The notes under the pieces: generated by a model | What the model was told of the DNA's origin: nothing | The model's input: only the letters and a program-made list of their open reading frames with translations | Databases searched by the model: none | NCBI GenBank assembly: GCA_033439765.1 | Contig: JAULSN010000008.1 | Location: forward strand, 2,728,001 to 2,792,000 | Source: Lasiosphaeria ovina | Lineage: Eukaryota; Ascomycota; Sordariomycetes; Sordariales; Lasiosphaeriaceae | DNA: 64,000 bases | Reading direction: 5' to 3' | Shown here: positions 32,445-43,728 of the stretch, in pieces | Numbering within the stretch: position 1 is the stretch's first letter | Layout of the letters: every line of letters starts with the position of its first letter | Translations under genes and position numbers: made by a program

Positions 32445-33875
32445 CTATTTCTTCGTCCTAGGCTTCTTCGTTTGCGTACTACCCTTAGAGCCTGCCGTCT
32501 TGCTCGTGTCTTTTGGCGGCTGAGTAGCACCGCCAGTCGACTTGCCCTTTTTGGACGACTTGGCAGATGGATCAGCCGCGACGGGTGGAGGGGGTTGAGG
32601 TGCCCGCCTGCTCGTGCTGCCGGACGGGCCGCCACTCTGGGGAGGAGATGGAGAGTTGCCGGATCCATTGCTACTGATTTGCCTGGAGTGGGAACGGCTG
32701 TCGGACGATGGGGTACCACGCGACCTCTTTGAAGCGGGCCAAAGGGGACTGGGAGACCTGAAGGCGTTAGGAGGGGGGTAGTTGACGTCTTGATTTGCAT
32801 AATTGCTGTCGTGAGCAGCCTCATACCAGGCATCCGTACCACCCTGTCCAGAACCTGTGCTTGGGACTTCGGGTTCCGAAGCGGGCTGAGTTGCGGGTGC
32901 CGAAGCGGGCTGAGAATTGTGGTCTCGCGGAGAGTCCAGTAGGAAATTGGGAACACTGTGGTAATCGGGAGAATTGAAGGCGCCGCCATGATAGGGGCTG
33001 TAATTGATGTCTTGATCGGTATAACTGGGGCCGCCGTACTGCGAGAGCGTAAAATCGTCCCCAGCACCATACTGTCCAGAACCTGTGTTTGCGGTTTCGG
33101 GTGCCAAAGCGGCCTGAGCATTGCCGCCTGACCAAGCTTCGCTAGCACTGCGACTTTGACTGCGACTTGAAATGACAATGGGTGACGGGCGTAATTGGAG
33201 CGCTTGTGTGGTAACTACAGCACTGGGCTCTCGAACGCCCTCAGCTGGACTGCCACGCGCGCCATGCCCACTTGGCTGTCTGTTTCGGTGTCGAGCTGGA
33301 CGATGTCGACCTGGACGGTGTCCATCCTCATCCACGGCATCCCGCTCAGCCGCAGCATCCAGCTGAGCCTCTGTGAGGTCTCCGGCATCAGGTGAGTGCC
33401 TGGTATCGGCATGATCGGGAGTTTGACGGCTTGGCGGAGCAGGAGGAGGTAGCCCTTGCGTATTCTGCTGTTGTGGCGCGTGAAGCGGAAACTTGTCCAG
33501 AGCCCTATGGACCTGGGAAATCACTTCCCTTTGAGACTGTGGGTGGTTAGCGTAGCCATGTAAAGTGCTTTGGGTCTTTGGTTCCTGGCGTCTTTGCTGA
33601 TGCTCGAACGTTGCGGAGGGCCGGCTCGCAGGAGCTGGTGGAGCTTGTTGGGGTACGTACAATATCTAGGTCATTCAGGTTCTCTGGCAACTTGCCTATT
33701 GACAGCAGGAGCGACAAGAGGACCTCGGCACGGTCTAACAAAATTAGTAATCGACCATCTAACAGGATGGGAACTTCGTGGAATATTATTTTTACTTACC
33801 TGTACTTATAAACAGACTGGAGGTGTCAGCCCCGTAAGATGTAGTTATCAATTCATCAAAGGCGGCTGACGACAT
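32445..33875 (-). CDS. Hypothetical low-complexity protein, three exons
   Basis: The large frame 33662..32445 has no ATG, so I joined it to upstream exons. Exon 1 is 33875..33800 (GTAAGT donor). Exon 2 is 33734..33661 (acceptor TTAG with a TACTAAT-like branch site, then a GTACGT donor). Exon 3 is 33596..32445. The frame closes to 433 aa. Exons 1-2 encode a short ordered segment with AEVLLSLLLSIGKLP, perhaps a helix. The rest is disordered: Gln/Pro-rich, His/Arg-rich, then Ser/Gly-rich, and it ends Lys-rich (TKKPRTKK), which could serve as a nuclear localisation signal. Two diverged copies of a roughly 90-aa block (YTDQDINYSP... and YANQDVNYPP...) show an internal duplication. I recognise no family. 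It ends 75 bp from the minisatellite carrying the retroelement. Confidence 0.55.
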
Positions 33876-34893
33876 AATTTTTGGATCCTTCAAATTGTTC
33901 TCGATGTCTGACTTCTGGCGCTGGGTAGCCACCCAGCCCCAGCCCGCTATGCATTTCTCTCCACTAGGCATTCGAGCAGCTGTTTTGACCCTATCGTAAG
34001 ATGGCTACCTGATATGCACCTCAATAACGGCCAAAGTAACCTGCCCACCTGACGGCATCAGCAGCCTGTAACAACACTTCCGGTCTGTCCCGTAGGCGTG
34101 GGCCATGATGCAGAGATTCTAAACTACCATGAGCTCATGGGTCTGACCTCCTGGGTCTCGAAAGGATGCACGTGGTGGCAGGGTGTGAGCAAACAGCCTC
34201 GGAAACCATGACCCGTTTCTCAAACATCTTTGCCCGAAACAGCATCACGGGGGACTGATACTCTAAAATTGGCTATTCGTGCTGGCTGACGGTAGTCGCC
34301 AGGCCAAGACCTGAAACAATGCAGGTAAGACAAAATTACAAATAAATCGAACTGAATCCAGCCAAATTTCATAGTAGCAAACGTTCTCATATGAAGCAAA
34401 ATAAGGATTCTAATTGACGCTGTGAATAAGTCTAGTCTATCCAATAAATGATCACCGTCTACTTAGGTACGTTCCGGCCTGGCCACGAAAGCGGGAAATG
34501 GTCCTGTGAGTCAGCTTTGACCACCAGAGTCCCGGGTCACCCACCACCGTCTCCCTCTGGAACGAATGCTAGTATTCCGGGCGCAGACAGGAAGAAGCCG
34601 CCAAATATCGACCAATCAGCCAATTGCTCAGTATGCAGCGATCACATGTCGCGTAATCTTGACCAAGAAACGGCGCCTAATTGGCCGGATGTCTTATCTA
34701 GTGTGGCACACCCTAGAGCAAGTCTGCCTACAGCCTCGCGAGCTGAATGCACAGTATAGTCTACACTAGGTTAGCGCCAGATACCACCAACGGCCGAGGA
34801 CCTCTTTAACTACAACGCTCGGGTCCCGCATTGCGTCAGAGACGACCATCCGCAACGGATCTCCATGCACTCCACGATGTGACGACAGAAGCA
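33876..34893. other. Divergent intergenic spacer
   Basis: Promoter space of the low-complexity gene (-) and the HET gene (+). The part from 34250 to 34450 is AT-rich. No gene is supported. Confidence 0.55.
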
Positions 34894-36636
34894 ATGGAAC
34901 AAGAAACCATGCCACAGAACCTCACCACGCACAAAGTTTTCCCCACCCCGAACAACGACACGTTTCTCGAGCACGGCGTGTACCAAAGCCTCGACCCAGC
35001 CCAGCAGGAGATCCGGCTGATCCGGCTCTACGTCGACGATGGCAACGACGATGGCACCCCCATCCGCTGCGACCTCCTCCCACCAGTGCCACTGGCGAGC
35101 GTGCGGGGGAAGTACACGGCCGTGTCGTACTGCGCGGGCGATCCGGGCACGACCGAGACGGTGCTGGTCAACGGGATACCGTTCGCCGTGTTTGCGAACC
35201 TGGCGCACGTGCTCGACGTGGCGCGCGACTTTTGGCGCAAGTCGTTTCCCCCGAATTCCGACGCCACGACAGAGAACGAGTGCATCCTCTGGGCGGACCA
35301 GATCAGCATCAACCAGTTCGACCTGGCGGAGCGGTCGCACCAGGTGGGCTTCATGCGCAGCATCTACGCGTCGGCGGCGCGCACGCTGATCTGCATCTCG
35401 ACGACGCGCGCCGTCGACACGCGCGGCGTCGAGTGGCTGGCCGCCCTGCACGCCAGTGTCGACCCGGACGGCGACTTTTATCACTACTACTATGCGCTGG
35501 AGTACCACCTGCGCACCAAGCTGGCTGCCGCTTCTGCTGCCGTGTTAAAATCCGACTCGGAATCCGACTCCGATGACGCCGAGGCGGCGGACGGCGGGAG
35601 CGGCGGCGGTGGGCGGTTCGCGGCCGACTGGCTGGCCTTGTACGACATCTTCACCAGCCCGTGGTGGACGCGCACGTGGGTGTACCAGGAGTTTATCTCG
35701 TCGGCGGAGGCGCACGTGCTGTACGGGGGCGCATCGATAGCGTGGCGGCACGTGGCCGAGGTGCTGCCGACGCTGCGCAAGTACAAGGTCGGCACACTCG
35801 GTTACCAGTACCGGTTCCCGGACGACGGGGGAGTGCGGGGCGGTGGACGTCGGCTGTCGGCGGCGCTGGACGCGCGCGGAGCGGAGCCCGAGGTGCGCGA
35901 GACGATGGCGGCCGTGGTAGACTTCTTCATCCGCAGCAAGCTGCGGTTTGACCGGGCGGGGCCGTACGAGCTGATGGACCTGCTGGCGCGGTCGCGGCAC
36001 CTGCGCAGCACCGACTGCCGTGACCGCGTTTATGCCTTCCTGGGCCTCGTGCGGTGCGACTACGGCATCGTGCCCGACTACTCGCCGAACAACACCATGG
36101 CATCGCTACTGGCCGACATGGCCAGCAAGATCGTCTGCCGCGACCAGCAGCTGGATATTCTGTCGTATGCGTGCGAGGCGCGCGGGCTGCTGTCCGGCCG
36201 CCTCCCGTCGTGGGCGCCGGACTGGACTTGCACCAGCTGCAGAGAGATTAGATCGCGGACGATAGAGGAGCAGACAGCGGGTGACGTACCAGCCATTTCC
36301 GTCACGAATTACGCCAGCGTCGGTGCTGGGGATGATAGTAGCAGTAGGCTGGCTCTACATGTTGAGGGTTACTACATCGGCGCTGTTCCTGACCAGTGGG
36401 ATCTCCGCGTTGTGTTCCATGATGTAGAGATTGTGAACGCGTGTGGTGGTAAGCTCCGGTCCGAAGGTGACGAGTTCTGGGCTCTGGTTGGCGCCCGTAA
36501 TCCGGTTGTGCTGCGCCGGTCCAGAGATGACGGGGCCTACCAAGTCATCGAGGAGGCCAGATTCAGTGGACTGACCAGTCTTGCCGGTGTGGCACGAAAA
36601 TATGGTCTCAGGAGTCAGACACTTGCCATTATTTGA
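34894..36636 (+). CDS. HET-domain (heterokaryon incompatibility) protein
   Basis: Intronless, 580 aa from the ATG at 34894 (the frame is open further upstream but without ATG). The HET domain occupies about residues 30-230: it starts IRLIRLYVDD, then YTAVSYCAGDPG (the TLSYxWG motif, here with CAGD instead of the usual CWGD), ILWADQISINQFDLAERSHQV (the WxDxxCINQ motif with Ser for Cys) and MRSIYASAARTLICI. An acidic Ser/Asp-rich insert (about 225-250) splits the domain from the C-terminal part, where CRDRVYAFLGLVRCDYGIVPDYS is the usual family continuation. HET proteins trigger cell death after fusion of incompatible hyphae, and some act in innate-type responses; the partner gene is unknown. 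Confidence 0.88.
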   Translation: MEQETMPQNLTTHKVFPTPNNDTFLEHGVYQSLDPAQQEIRLIRLYVDDGNDDGTPIRCDLLPPVPLASVRGKYTAVSYCAGDPGTTETVLVNGIPFAVFANLAHVLDVARDFWRKSFPPNSDATTENECILWADQISINQFDLAERSHQVGFMRSIYASAARTLICISTTRAVDTRGVEWLAALHASVDPDGDFYHYYYALEYHLRTKLAAASAAVLKSDSESDSDDAEAADGGSGGGGRFAADWLALYDIFTSPWWTRTWVYQEFISSAEAHVLYGGASIAWRHVAEVLPTLRKYKVGTLGYQYRFPDDGGVRGGGRRLSAALDARGAEPEVRETMAAVVDFFIRSKLRFDRAGPYELMDLLARSRHLRSTDCRDRVYAFLGLVRCDYGIVPDYSPNNTMASLLADMASKIVCRDQQLDILSYACEARGLLSGRLPSWAPDWTCTSCREIRSRTIEEQTAGDVPAISVTNYASVGAGDDSSSRLALHVEGYYIGAVPDQWDLRVVFHDVEIVNACGGKLRSEGDEFWALVGARNPVVLRRSRDDGAYQVIEEARFSGLTSLAGVARKYGLRSQTLAII

Positions 36637-37109
36637 TGCTTTCCTTTTTCAATACGCAACTATAATGATGACGTTCTGACGTTTTAATATCAGCGATGAA
36701 TTCAACGCGCGTCTCTTTCTTATAATAACACAACTACCTAGATATTCGGTAAGCAACTTTGGTTCTGCCAAGTTGAAACAAGTTATAAGTATAATTCCCT
36801 TTTGATCTCATAGAACAACGACAAAAGTCAACCGTCGTCCGTCGAAGAAGATATGCAATACAAGTATTCATCAACCAAAGATCGTCCGCGCGATTGTAAA
36901 TGGACCAACAAACAAAGATTGAAACAATCGACTGTGAAGGGTATCCAATAAAGGCGCAAAAAAGGGGCGAAACTCCAGATCAGCCAGGTCCGCCATCGCT
37001 GTAAAGAATCAAATCACTCCACGTGCTATCTAACATCACTGCAACGTCCATTCTACCACCGCCCGTGGCTCGAGAGGCATGTTGTCCCCTCTTCCTTCAC
37101 TATGACAGC
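36637..37109. other. AT-rich spacer between convergent genes
   Basis: The 3' flanks of the HET gene (+) and the membrane protein gene (-). Nothing else is recognised. Confidence 0.6.
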
Positions 37110-38428
37110 CTACTCGTCTCCGATGAGAGCAAGACTTGAGGTTGACTTGCCCTTCTTGTTTTTGCCAACAACGACTGCCTCAACAACTGGAGAAGTGGAC
37201 CCTGCTGGCCCGGCATCTATCGCTCCGTACGACGGGCCGACGGCGCTTGCAGCACTGGCTCTGTAGGCACCGTGGTCGACATCGTCATCGGGGTCGGCGG
37301 CATCCTGGCTAACCAGCAGGGGCGCGTAGCCCTGATTCCGTTTCTGGCCGGTCAACCACGTGGGCATGGTCCACTCCGACGGACCCTTGAAGTTGAAGCT
37401 GGGGCCGGCGGGCAATTTGACAGAGGGAATTGACAGACGCGGAACGCTAATGTTCGGGAAGGGTGGTAGTGTCGGAGCCGACACAGACTCAGCCCAAGGG
37501 ATTGTTGGCAACCGGTCTGGCCGCACGCGCTCGCCGCAATGCGGACAATTCGGCGGCACCGCCTGCCATGCCGCACGCTGCACTAGAGCTTTCAGAGCTA
37601 GTCCGGCGGCCAGCTCGCTCAGGGCCAGGTACAAATGGATAATGCTATGGCCCACAACTGGTAAGTGGATGACATGGTTGGCAATATCGAATCTTGGCGG
37701 TTTTCACGCGAGTTCTTGGCGGTTACACGAGGCATCGATGATTGATGAACAGCGCGGCAGGCAAAGCATGAATCAACAAGGTCCAACCAACAGTATGCGG
37801 GACGAGAGAAATGTGTGAAAGGAAAATGGCGTGTGAGTTCCGGGTTGGCATGGCATGACTAGCACACGGTATTTGAGGGCGAGAGTGAAAGGAAAAGACA
37901 CAGAAAGAGACAAGATAAAAGCAAGCCGGCTTACAAGTTAGTTAGCAGCGGAAAAGTGGCATATGTCCCAAGGATGGCCAGCTGGGGCCGCTGTCTGCTG
38001 TAATCCGGGACGCTGATCCATGTGCAGACCAGGACGGCCATGATGGCGGCGGCAAGAACCGCATCGGCAAGGAAGACGACGATGGGGTGCGTGAAGGGCG
38101 TGTACTCGGACTCTGGGGGTGCCTGTGCCCCTCGTGCCAATTCTTGGCGGCCTGGAACTAGCGATTCGTGGCCCGCTTCTGACGAGGATGACGAATAGAC
38201 AGAGGCGGCGGGTTCGACGTCGCGGTCGGAGCCATGTCGACGGTGGCGCGATCGTCGTGTCTGCTTTTGCAAGGCGAGAAAAACGCCTGCCGCTGCAGAG
38301 AATGCCAGTGGCACCAGGCCAACGGCGGGAAGCGGCTCGTTGGAGAGCACGCCAGATGCGATGCAAAGGGGGAGAGCAGGCACGAAGGTCGCGGCCGTGA
38401 CGATGCGCAGCTTGCGTGCTTCGGCCAT
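37110..38428 (-). CDS. Multi-pass membrane protein of unknown function
   Basis: Exon 1 is 38428..37935 (donor GTAAGC) and exon 2 is 37692..37110; the frame closes to 358 aa. I chose the acceptor at 37694-37693 because it keeps the frame and adds FDIANHVIHLPVVG, while the nearer TACCAG acceptor would cause a stop. Hydrophobic segments lie at about residues 8-28, 33-53, 112-140, 149-171 and 175-195, so about five helices. A basic/serine-rich loop separates helix pairs, and a long hydrophilic tail with a CPHCGER zinc-ribbon-like pair follows the last helix. There is no signal peptide beyond the first helix. I do not recognise the family. The intron of 242 nt is long for this window, so a missed micro-exon is possible. 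Confidence 0.65.
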
Positions 38429-40391
38429 TGGGTGGTTGGTTGGTGGGCCTGTGGCAGCTTCTCAGCTGCGCTTTCCGCCAGTTAGGTTGATAAATACCTC
38501 AAGGGCACTGGTGAGCGGTGACTGGTGGCGGCTCCAGAGAACTGTGAGTGGCTCCTTCCTGCTTCGGCTTGGTCCTTTCTTTGACAGTTTCGGGAAAATG
38601 TCGATTGACGGCAGGCGCGAATCAGCGACGGCGGAACAGGTACCCTACCCACCTTCAGGGAAAGGGCCTCGATTCGCGTCAAAAGAGGGAGAACAGGATC
38701 TTGACCTGGATCAGCGTGGAAGGCGCCGGGGGTGATGCTTTGATGTGGTTCGGTGAATGTACGCAGCAATGCAAAACATTCACGGAGCTATCGAAGCCTT
38801 ATCGGACGATGCTGCAGGCGGGACGGACTCGGGAGGAAAAGGGACGACGCGCGTGCAGCAGCGCAACTCGCTGCTCGACACCAAGAACCAACCGCGCGCT
38901 TCAATTGGCGGGCGGGGTCTTTATTGATCCGTTGCGTTGGAGCTAATACCTTTCGAGCCGTGGTTACACACCTGTGGTTACAAGGGGGTAGCGAATCAAG
39001 CGATAGCCAAGCTTGGCGCCGAATCATTCGCAATCAATCACTCACTCACTCGCACTCACACTCACAAACACAGTGCTGTCCCGGACTTTCGACATTTAAT
39101 TGTACCAAGAAAACATCCAACTTCTGCAATCTCAAGCATTATAACTAAACGCCAGCGCGAGTTATCTTATTTAGCCTTGTTGTTACTTTAAGAGTTCTGA
39201 CAGCTCTGATGTTATACGCGGTAAGATGCTGACAGAACCAAATAAGGCCGAACCTTATCGTTCCTACCGGAACAGGCTCAGGGTTCGGTTCTGTGGGTTG
39301 GGCGTTAGCCACCTAGGTAAGGTAGCCTGGGTGGGATTTCGTAGGAGAGCCGTGGCTTCGCACACAGTCCCGACGGCCACCAAGTTGGCACTATTCGCGC
39401 CCAACCTAGATCGAAACCACCTGCATTCCGTCTTAGACTTCCACGTTAAGTTAAAGCCGCGACTGTCTGGCCACCTCTGTTTCCCAAGCGCCCCAGACTT
39501 GGCTGCAACAACCAGCTTCTGGCTCCTTCCTCCAAGACGACAACATATCTACATTAGGTACTCTCGCTTGTCAAATGAAACACCGAAGCCAAAGACATAT
39601 GCCAGATAATGCAGTGTAGCTTGCAAGCTACCGGCGTCGGCGAATCTGTCTGTAAATCACACGGACCAGCCTGCGCACTCGATCAATTCAGGTGGTGCAT
39701 ATCAATCCCTATGGCTTGATTATGGAGCTCCGTATCTTATATACTGACTTGCGCCAGTTACGAGTCCAAGTGCGAGGCGTGTTACACCGCTTGAGCCTTG
39801 GTGAGATCTTGAGTTGTTCTAATAGTACTCGGCCGTTACGAGTGGTCTGCGTCTAGAACTAGACGTCTACCGTCAACTCAACCAAGAACTCTAGCCCCAT
39901 ACACCGCGCTTGCAATGCATTCTTCGTGATCCCTAGCGCACCTTCGTATAGTCTCCCTGTTTCTGGAACCCTCTTTGTCGCTAGGCTGTTGCCCTTTCTG
40001 GTTGTACGACCTCCATGCCTATCGCAACCAGGCCAATTGTAAGTGCGAGCCAAGCACGCCGGCATGGGCCTTCGCCGTAAAACCCACTCCCACGGTCACC
40101 ACGCGGCTACATGGACGATGGCCAACTACATGCCCAGATACTGGCCTATGACTGCGCGTCCTTGGAAGGACATGCAGGCGAGCAGGCGAGCAGGCGGTCC
40201 CGAAATGTGCGAACAGGCAGTCTGATGCAGCCTACATAGCTCATGCTGTTAATAAACAAAGCAAATCAATATGCCTCCTTCGAGACGAAGTGATAGGTAT
40301 AAGACGGATGGAAGTCGCCGTTGCGTCCGAACGTGATGCTTGCTCTTTATATTACCAGTTTATCTCACTTTCGACCTTTGCAAACACCATC
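38429..40391. other. 2-kb spacer, nothing convincing
   Basis: Contains CACT/CACA-rich low-complexity sequence (about 39040-39075), several TTAGGTA-type short repeats and short frames without coding features. A small tandem GAGCAGGC duplication lies near 40180. The right end holds the promoter of the P450 relic. Confidence 0.55.
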
Positions 40392-42236
40392 ATGTCACCA
40401 GCACTCACGGCGTTCCTCGCTCTCGTCCTGGTACTTGTCTACCTCGTCGTCAAGTCCATCTACAGGCGGTTCTTCAGTCCCCTTTCCAAGTTTCCCGGCC
40501 CCACATTTGCCGCTATTACAAAACTTCACGAGGCATACCATGTTCTAGTCAGAAACGACTGGCTGGATGATCTCGAGGCTCTCCATAGACGTTACGGTAA
40601 TTATTAATCATTAATCAAGCTCCTGAGATGTGAGACGGCCCACAATTAACTCATCCTCAGGCCCTGTCGTACGCATTGGCCCCAACGAGCTGCACTTCAA
40701 CGGCCACGGGTTTTGCCTCGCACACCATAAATGTCCAGATCTAGGAAAATGCACCAACTACTACGGACTGCTAGATACCCTGCTGGGCGGCCTGGCCAGT
40801 CCGCATCGCCACACGGATCGTAAGTCCATCATCTATCCGCTGTTCAGCGGAGCCACGCTCTCACAGTTCTCCGCAACAACCATGAACTCGATTCTCGACT
40901 CGCTTCATAACCGTCTGACTGATGCTGGCAGGGCCGTGCCCGGTCCCGTCAATGCCATGCATTATCTTTGGGCTTACAACAACGACATCATGGTCTCGTA
41001 TCTCGTGGACGAGGACAAGGGTTACCTTCGACATGATCTGCAGGTAGTCCACGACGAGCTGCGCGCCTTCAGCGCCATCGAGCTGGCCACTGTACTACGG
41101 ACGATGCCCATAGCCAAGAAGGCAATTGAAGTCTTCCCGGCACTGCGCCAATACTCTCCGTTGGCATGTATAACGTGAGTACATTGAACATTCTATTAAG
41201 GCACCCAGTAACGAGACAAATCTCGGTGTTTTAACATGGCGATGCTGCACTAGCTGGTTCTCGAAAACCTGACACCAATGATGAAGAGCTACAAAGACCC
41301 CGAAGCCCACCACGAAGAGGACCGGCAAAGCATGCTGGCCCGGCTTTGGATTCAGCTCGGCCAGGACACGCAGATTGTGGAGTAAGAGGCTGCCCAGGCT
41401 CTTTTCATCGGCAACGAATCGCTGCTCAGCAATCTCACATTTTTGCTCTACAACATGATGAAGAACCCCGAGTGCATTGCTAAGCTGCGCGCCGAGCTCG
41501 ACAACCTCGACGTCGGCATGTACGGCCATCGCATCTAGCGGGACCCCAAAGTCCTGCGCCTGCCTTACTTGGTAAGTCAACCCGTAAACGCTCGGTTGGT
41601 TGACATTCACTCACAAAACGCTCATGGTTATAGGACGCCCTTTGCAGGGAATCGACTCGCCTGAGCTCCCCCGGTGGCACCGCCAGCCGCGACAGATAGC
41701 CGAGCCGGTGGACTACAACGGCACCGTGATTCCCCCGGTGGTATGGCACTGTCTTCAGGCAAAATTAAAATTGAAACAAATGAGAAATGTCTAACACACG
41801 GGTAATCAGACGAGCATGAGCTTCACGCTGCACATGCTCGAGCACGACCTGCTGCTGTACCCGGAGCCCAATAGCTTTAAGCCCGACAGGTGGTTGAGCA
41901 CCGACGCGCAGTCGTAGAAGGCCAAGGCCAGCTCCGTCACGTTCGGCACCGGCACGAGGACATGCCTGGGGCAATTGTGAGTCTTTGCTTCCGCAGCCAA
42001 GAGGAACAGGAATAACGCAATGGCTAACAAACCTCCCGCAACACAGCATCGCCCGGCAGGTCCTGCGCAAAACCCTCGCCGGCCTGGTGTACAACTTCAA
42101 CTTCTCGCTGTGCGAGGAGGGCGAGGGCGAGAGCAAAAAAGGCGGGAGCGAGTTCCCGTACCTCACGACGTATCCCCGAAAGGGGTACGAGGGGTTCATG
42201 CACGTCCGGCTCACTCCGCGGTTTCAGAGCATTTAA
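40392..42236 (+). pseudogene. Cytochrome P450 pseudogene
   Basis: The gene starts well: the ATG at 40392, a membrane anchor (about residues 6-25), a Pro-rich hinge (KFPGPTFAAI), a good intron (40597-40660), then PVVRIGPNELHFN in exon 2 up to a GTGAGT donor at 41175. Downstream, the I-helix and ExxR regions are damaged. A TAA lies near 41383, a TAG falls inside a region where RDPKVLRLPYL follows, the frame shifts around 41660-41700 (LSSPGG.. to RQIAEPVDYNGTVIPP), and a TAG occurs in LSTDAQS before the heme loop. The heme motif FGTGTRTCLGQ itself is intact near 41940-41973. At least three stops and a shift make a functional enzyme unlikely. It resembles fungal E-class P450s that hydroxylate small molecules. 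Confidence 0.85.
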
Positions 42237-42768
42237 GGAAGGCTCGTGTGCGTGGAATGAAAGGTTTGAGGGCGTTGACTGATGAGGGAAAACAAAGTGG
42301 GTGGGTGGATGGTCAGACTGGCATTTCTAGTTTTGCTGATCGATGATCATTATATCCCGTCTCTTGCTATGTTACTAGATGTAGTTCCAATTAATGCATT
42401 GCTTTCGGCTCTGCATGTTTTTCCAGCTGTCGTGGGTTTATAGGCACACCGACCCCTGTCTAGCGGCTTGGGGGACATGTCAGACGAGGTCGTCAGGATA
42501 GAGTTTGGCCTATCGGAACATGGAACATGATGATGACAGGATCACACTACACGGGACAGGGGGTGGTGCTAAGAGGAGTTGGGTCATGCTACGCGTATTT
42601 TAGCTTGAGTTTCACAAACGTGGAATTTGCGACTAAAGCCCACGACAGCTGCATTTTTCTCTCCACAGCTACCAAATACACAACGAACATGATCTCCGTG
42701 TAATTGAGACCTTGCTCTTACCAGCGGTCTCTAAACCAAACCCCCCCCCCCCCAAAAAAAAAAAATCA
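42237..42768. other. Spacer between convergent P450 relic and hydrolase; C13-A12 homopolymer tract
   Basis: No gene. An uninterrupted run of 13 C (42741-42753) followed by 12 A (42754-42765) lies immediately beyond the hydrolase stop codon; on the hydrolase strand it reads as a T run followed by a G run. Confidence 0.75.
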
Positions 42769-43728
42769 TCACGCCTTGGAAGCCGGCAGCGCCCCAATCT
42801 TGCCCAACCACGCCTTCAGCGTCGCATTGAACTTGTCGACCTCGATCTGGTGGAACCAGTGGCCGTTTCCTTCGATGACGGCAAACTCGTCCATCTCGTC
42901 CCGCACGAGGTCGCAGCTGTCGAGGTCGACGGCCGCCTCACTCGACCCAATCGTTAGCCGCGGGCACTGGCGCTTGCCGCGGAACGCCGCCAGCGCGTTC
43001 TCCCTGCGGCCGAGGCTGTGCGGGTCCCCCCACCTGCCCCACGCCACGGCGCACGCCACGGCCTCGTCCAGCTGCCGCAGTCGGCGCAGGTGCCATGCCT
43101 TCTGCCTGTGGTTTCAGGGGTGTGTTAAGTATCTGTGAGGCTTTCTGTGCGTTGAAGAAGACAGATAAAGGACTTACCACGGAGGGGTGTCGGCCGGGTA
43201 TGTGACCTCAAAGTAGCCCGCCATCTTGGGCACAATCGGTGGCGGCACGTCGAAGAAGTCGGCCGTGGCGTTGCGGGCGGCGTTGTCCGCGCCATGCATG
43301 GGGTCGACACCGACACTCGCACGAACAAGGTCGGGGCGCGTCACGGCCAGGTAGTAGCCTGCGAGGTCGCCGAGCGAGTGCGAGACGACGACCACGGGCG
43401 CGGGCACGCGCGGGTGGTCTTCGAGCAGCGCGGCCAAGTCTTCGGCGCACGTCTATGGGTAGTAGTCGACGATGCCCTTGGCGGTGGCGCCGGGCCCCGG
43501 CCACGATGGCACTCCGGGCGTCGTCGTCGGCGCCAGCGAGTGCCCGTGCCCGCGTAGGTCCGCTGCGATCACGCGGTAGCCGAGACCGAGGAGAAACGGA
43601 ACTTGCGAGTTCCAGTCGTGCAGGTCGCAGGTCATACCATGGACGAGCAGCACGGCCTGGGCGTCGGCCGGGCCGTCGTCCAGGTACCTGCCGATAAATC
43701 CGAAGTTCCTGAGGGAGATGAAGGGCAT
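42769..43728 (-). CDS. Alpha/beta hydrolase with one in-frame TAG
   Basis: Exon 1 is 43728..43178 (GTAAGT donor) and exon 2 is 43105..42769; the frame closes to 295 codons after Met. An alpha/beta-hydrolase fold is clear: LLVHGMTCDLHDW (oxyanion His-Gly), VIAADLRGHGHS, nucleophile elbow VVSHSLGDLAG (the usual first Gly is Ser), and a late GNGHWFHQI with the catalytic His. There is no signal peptide. Codon 92 (43455-43453) is TAG, between VDYYP and TCAEDL, with intact coding on both sides and a good intron later. It could be a pseudogene caught early, a sequencing error, or a UAG that is edited to UGG (Trp). Family members include haloalkane-dehalogenase and epoxide-hydrolase-like enzymes; the substrate is unknown. 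Confidence 0.75.

Noticed and set aside
34810..35508. 232-aa minus-strand frame
   Set aside because: Shadow of the HET-domain gene, which has recognisable motifs on the other strand.
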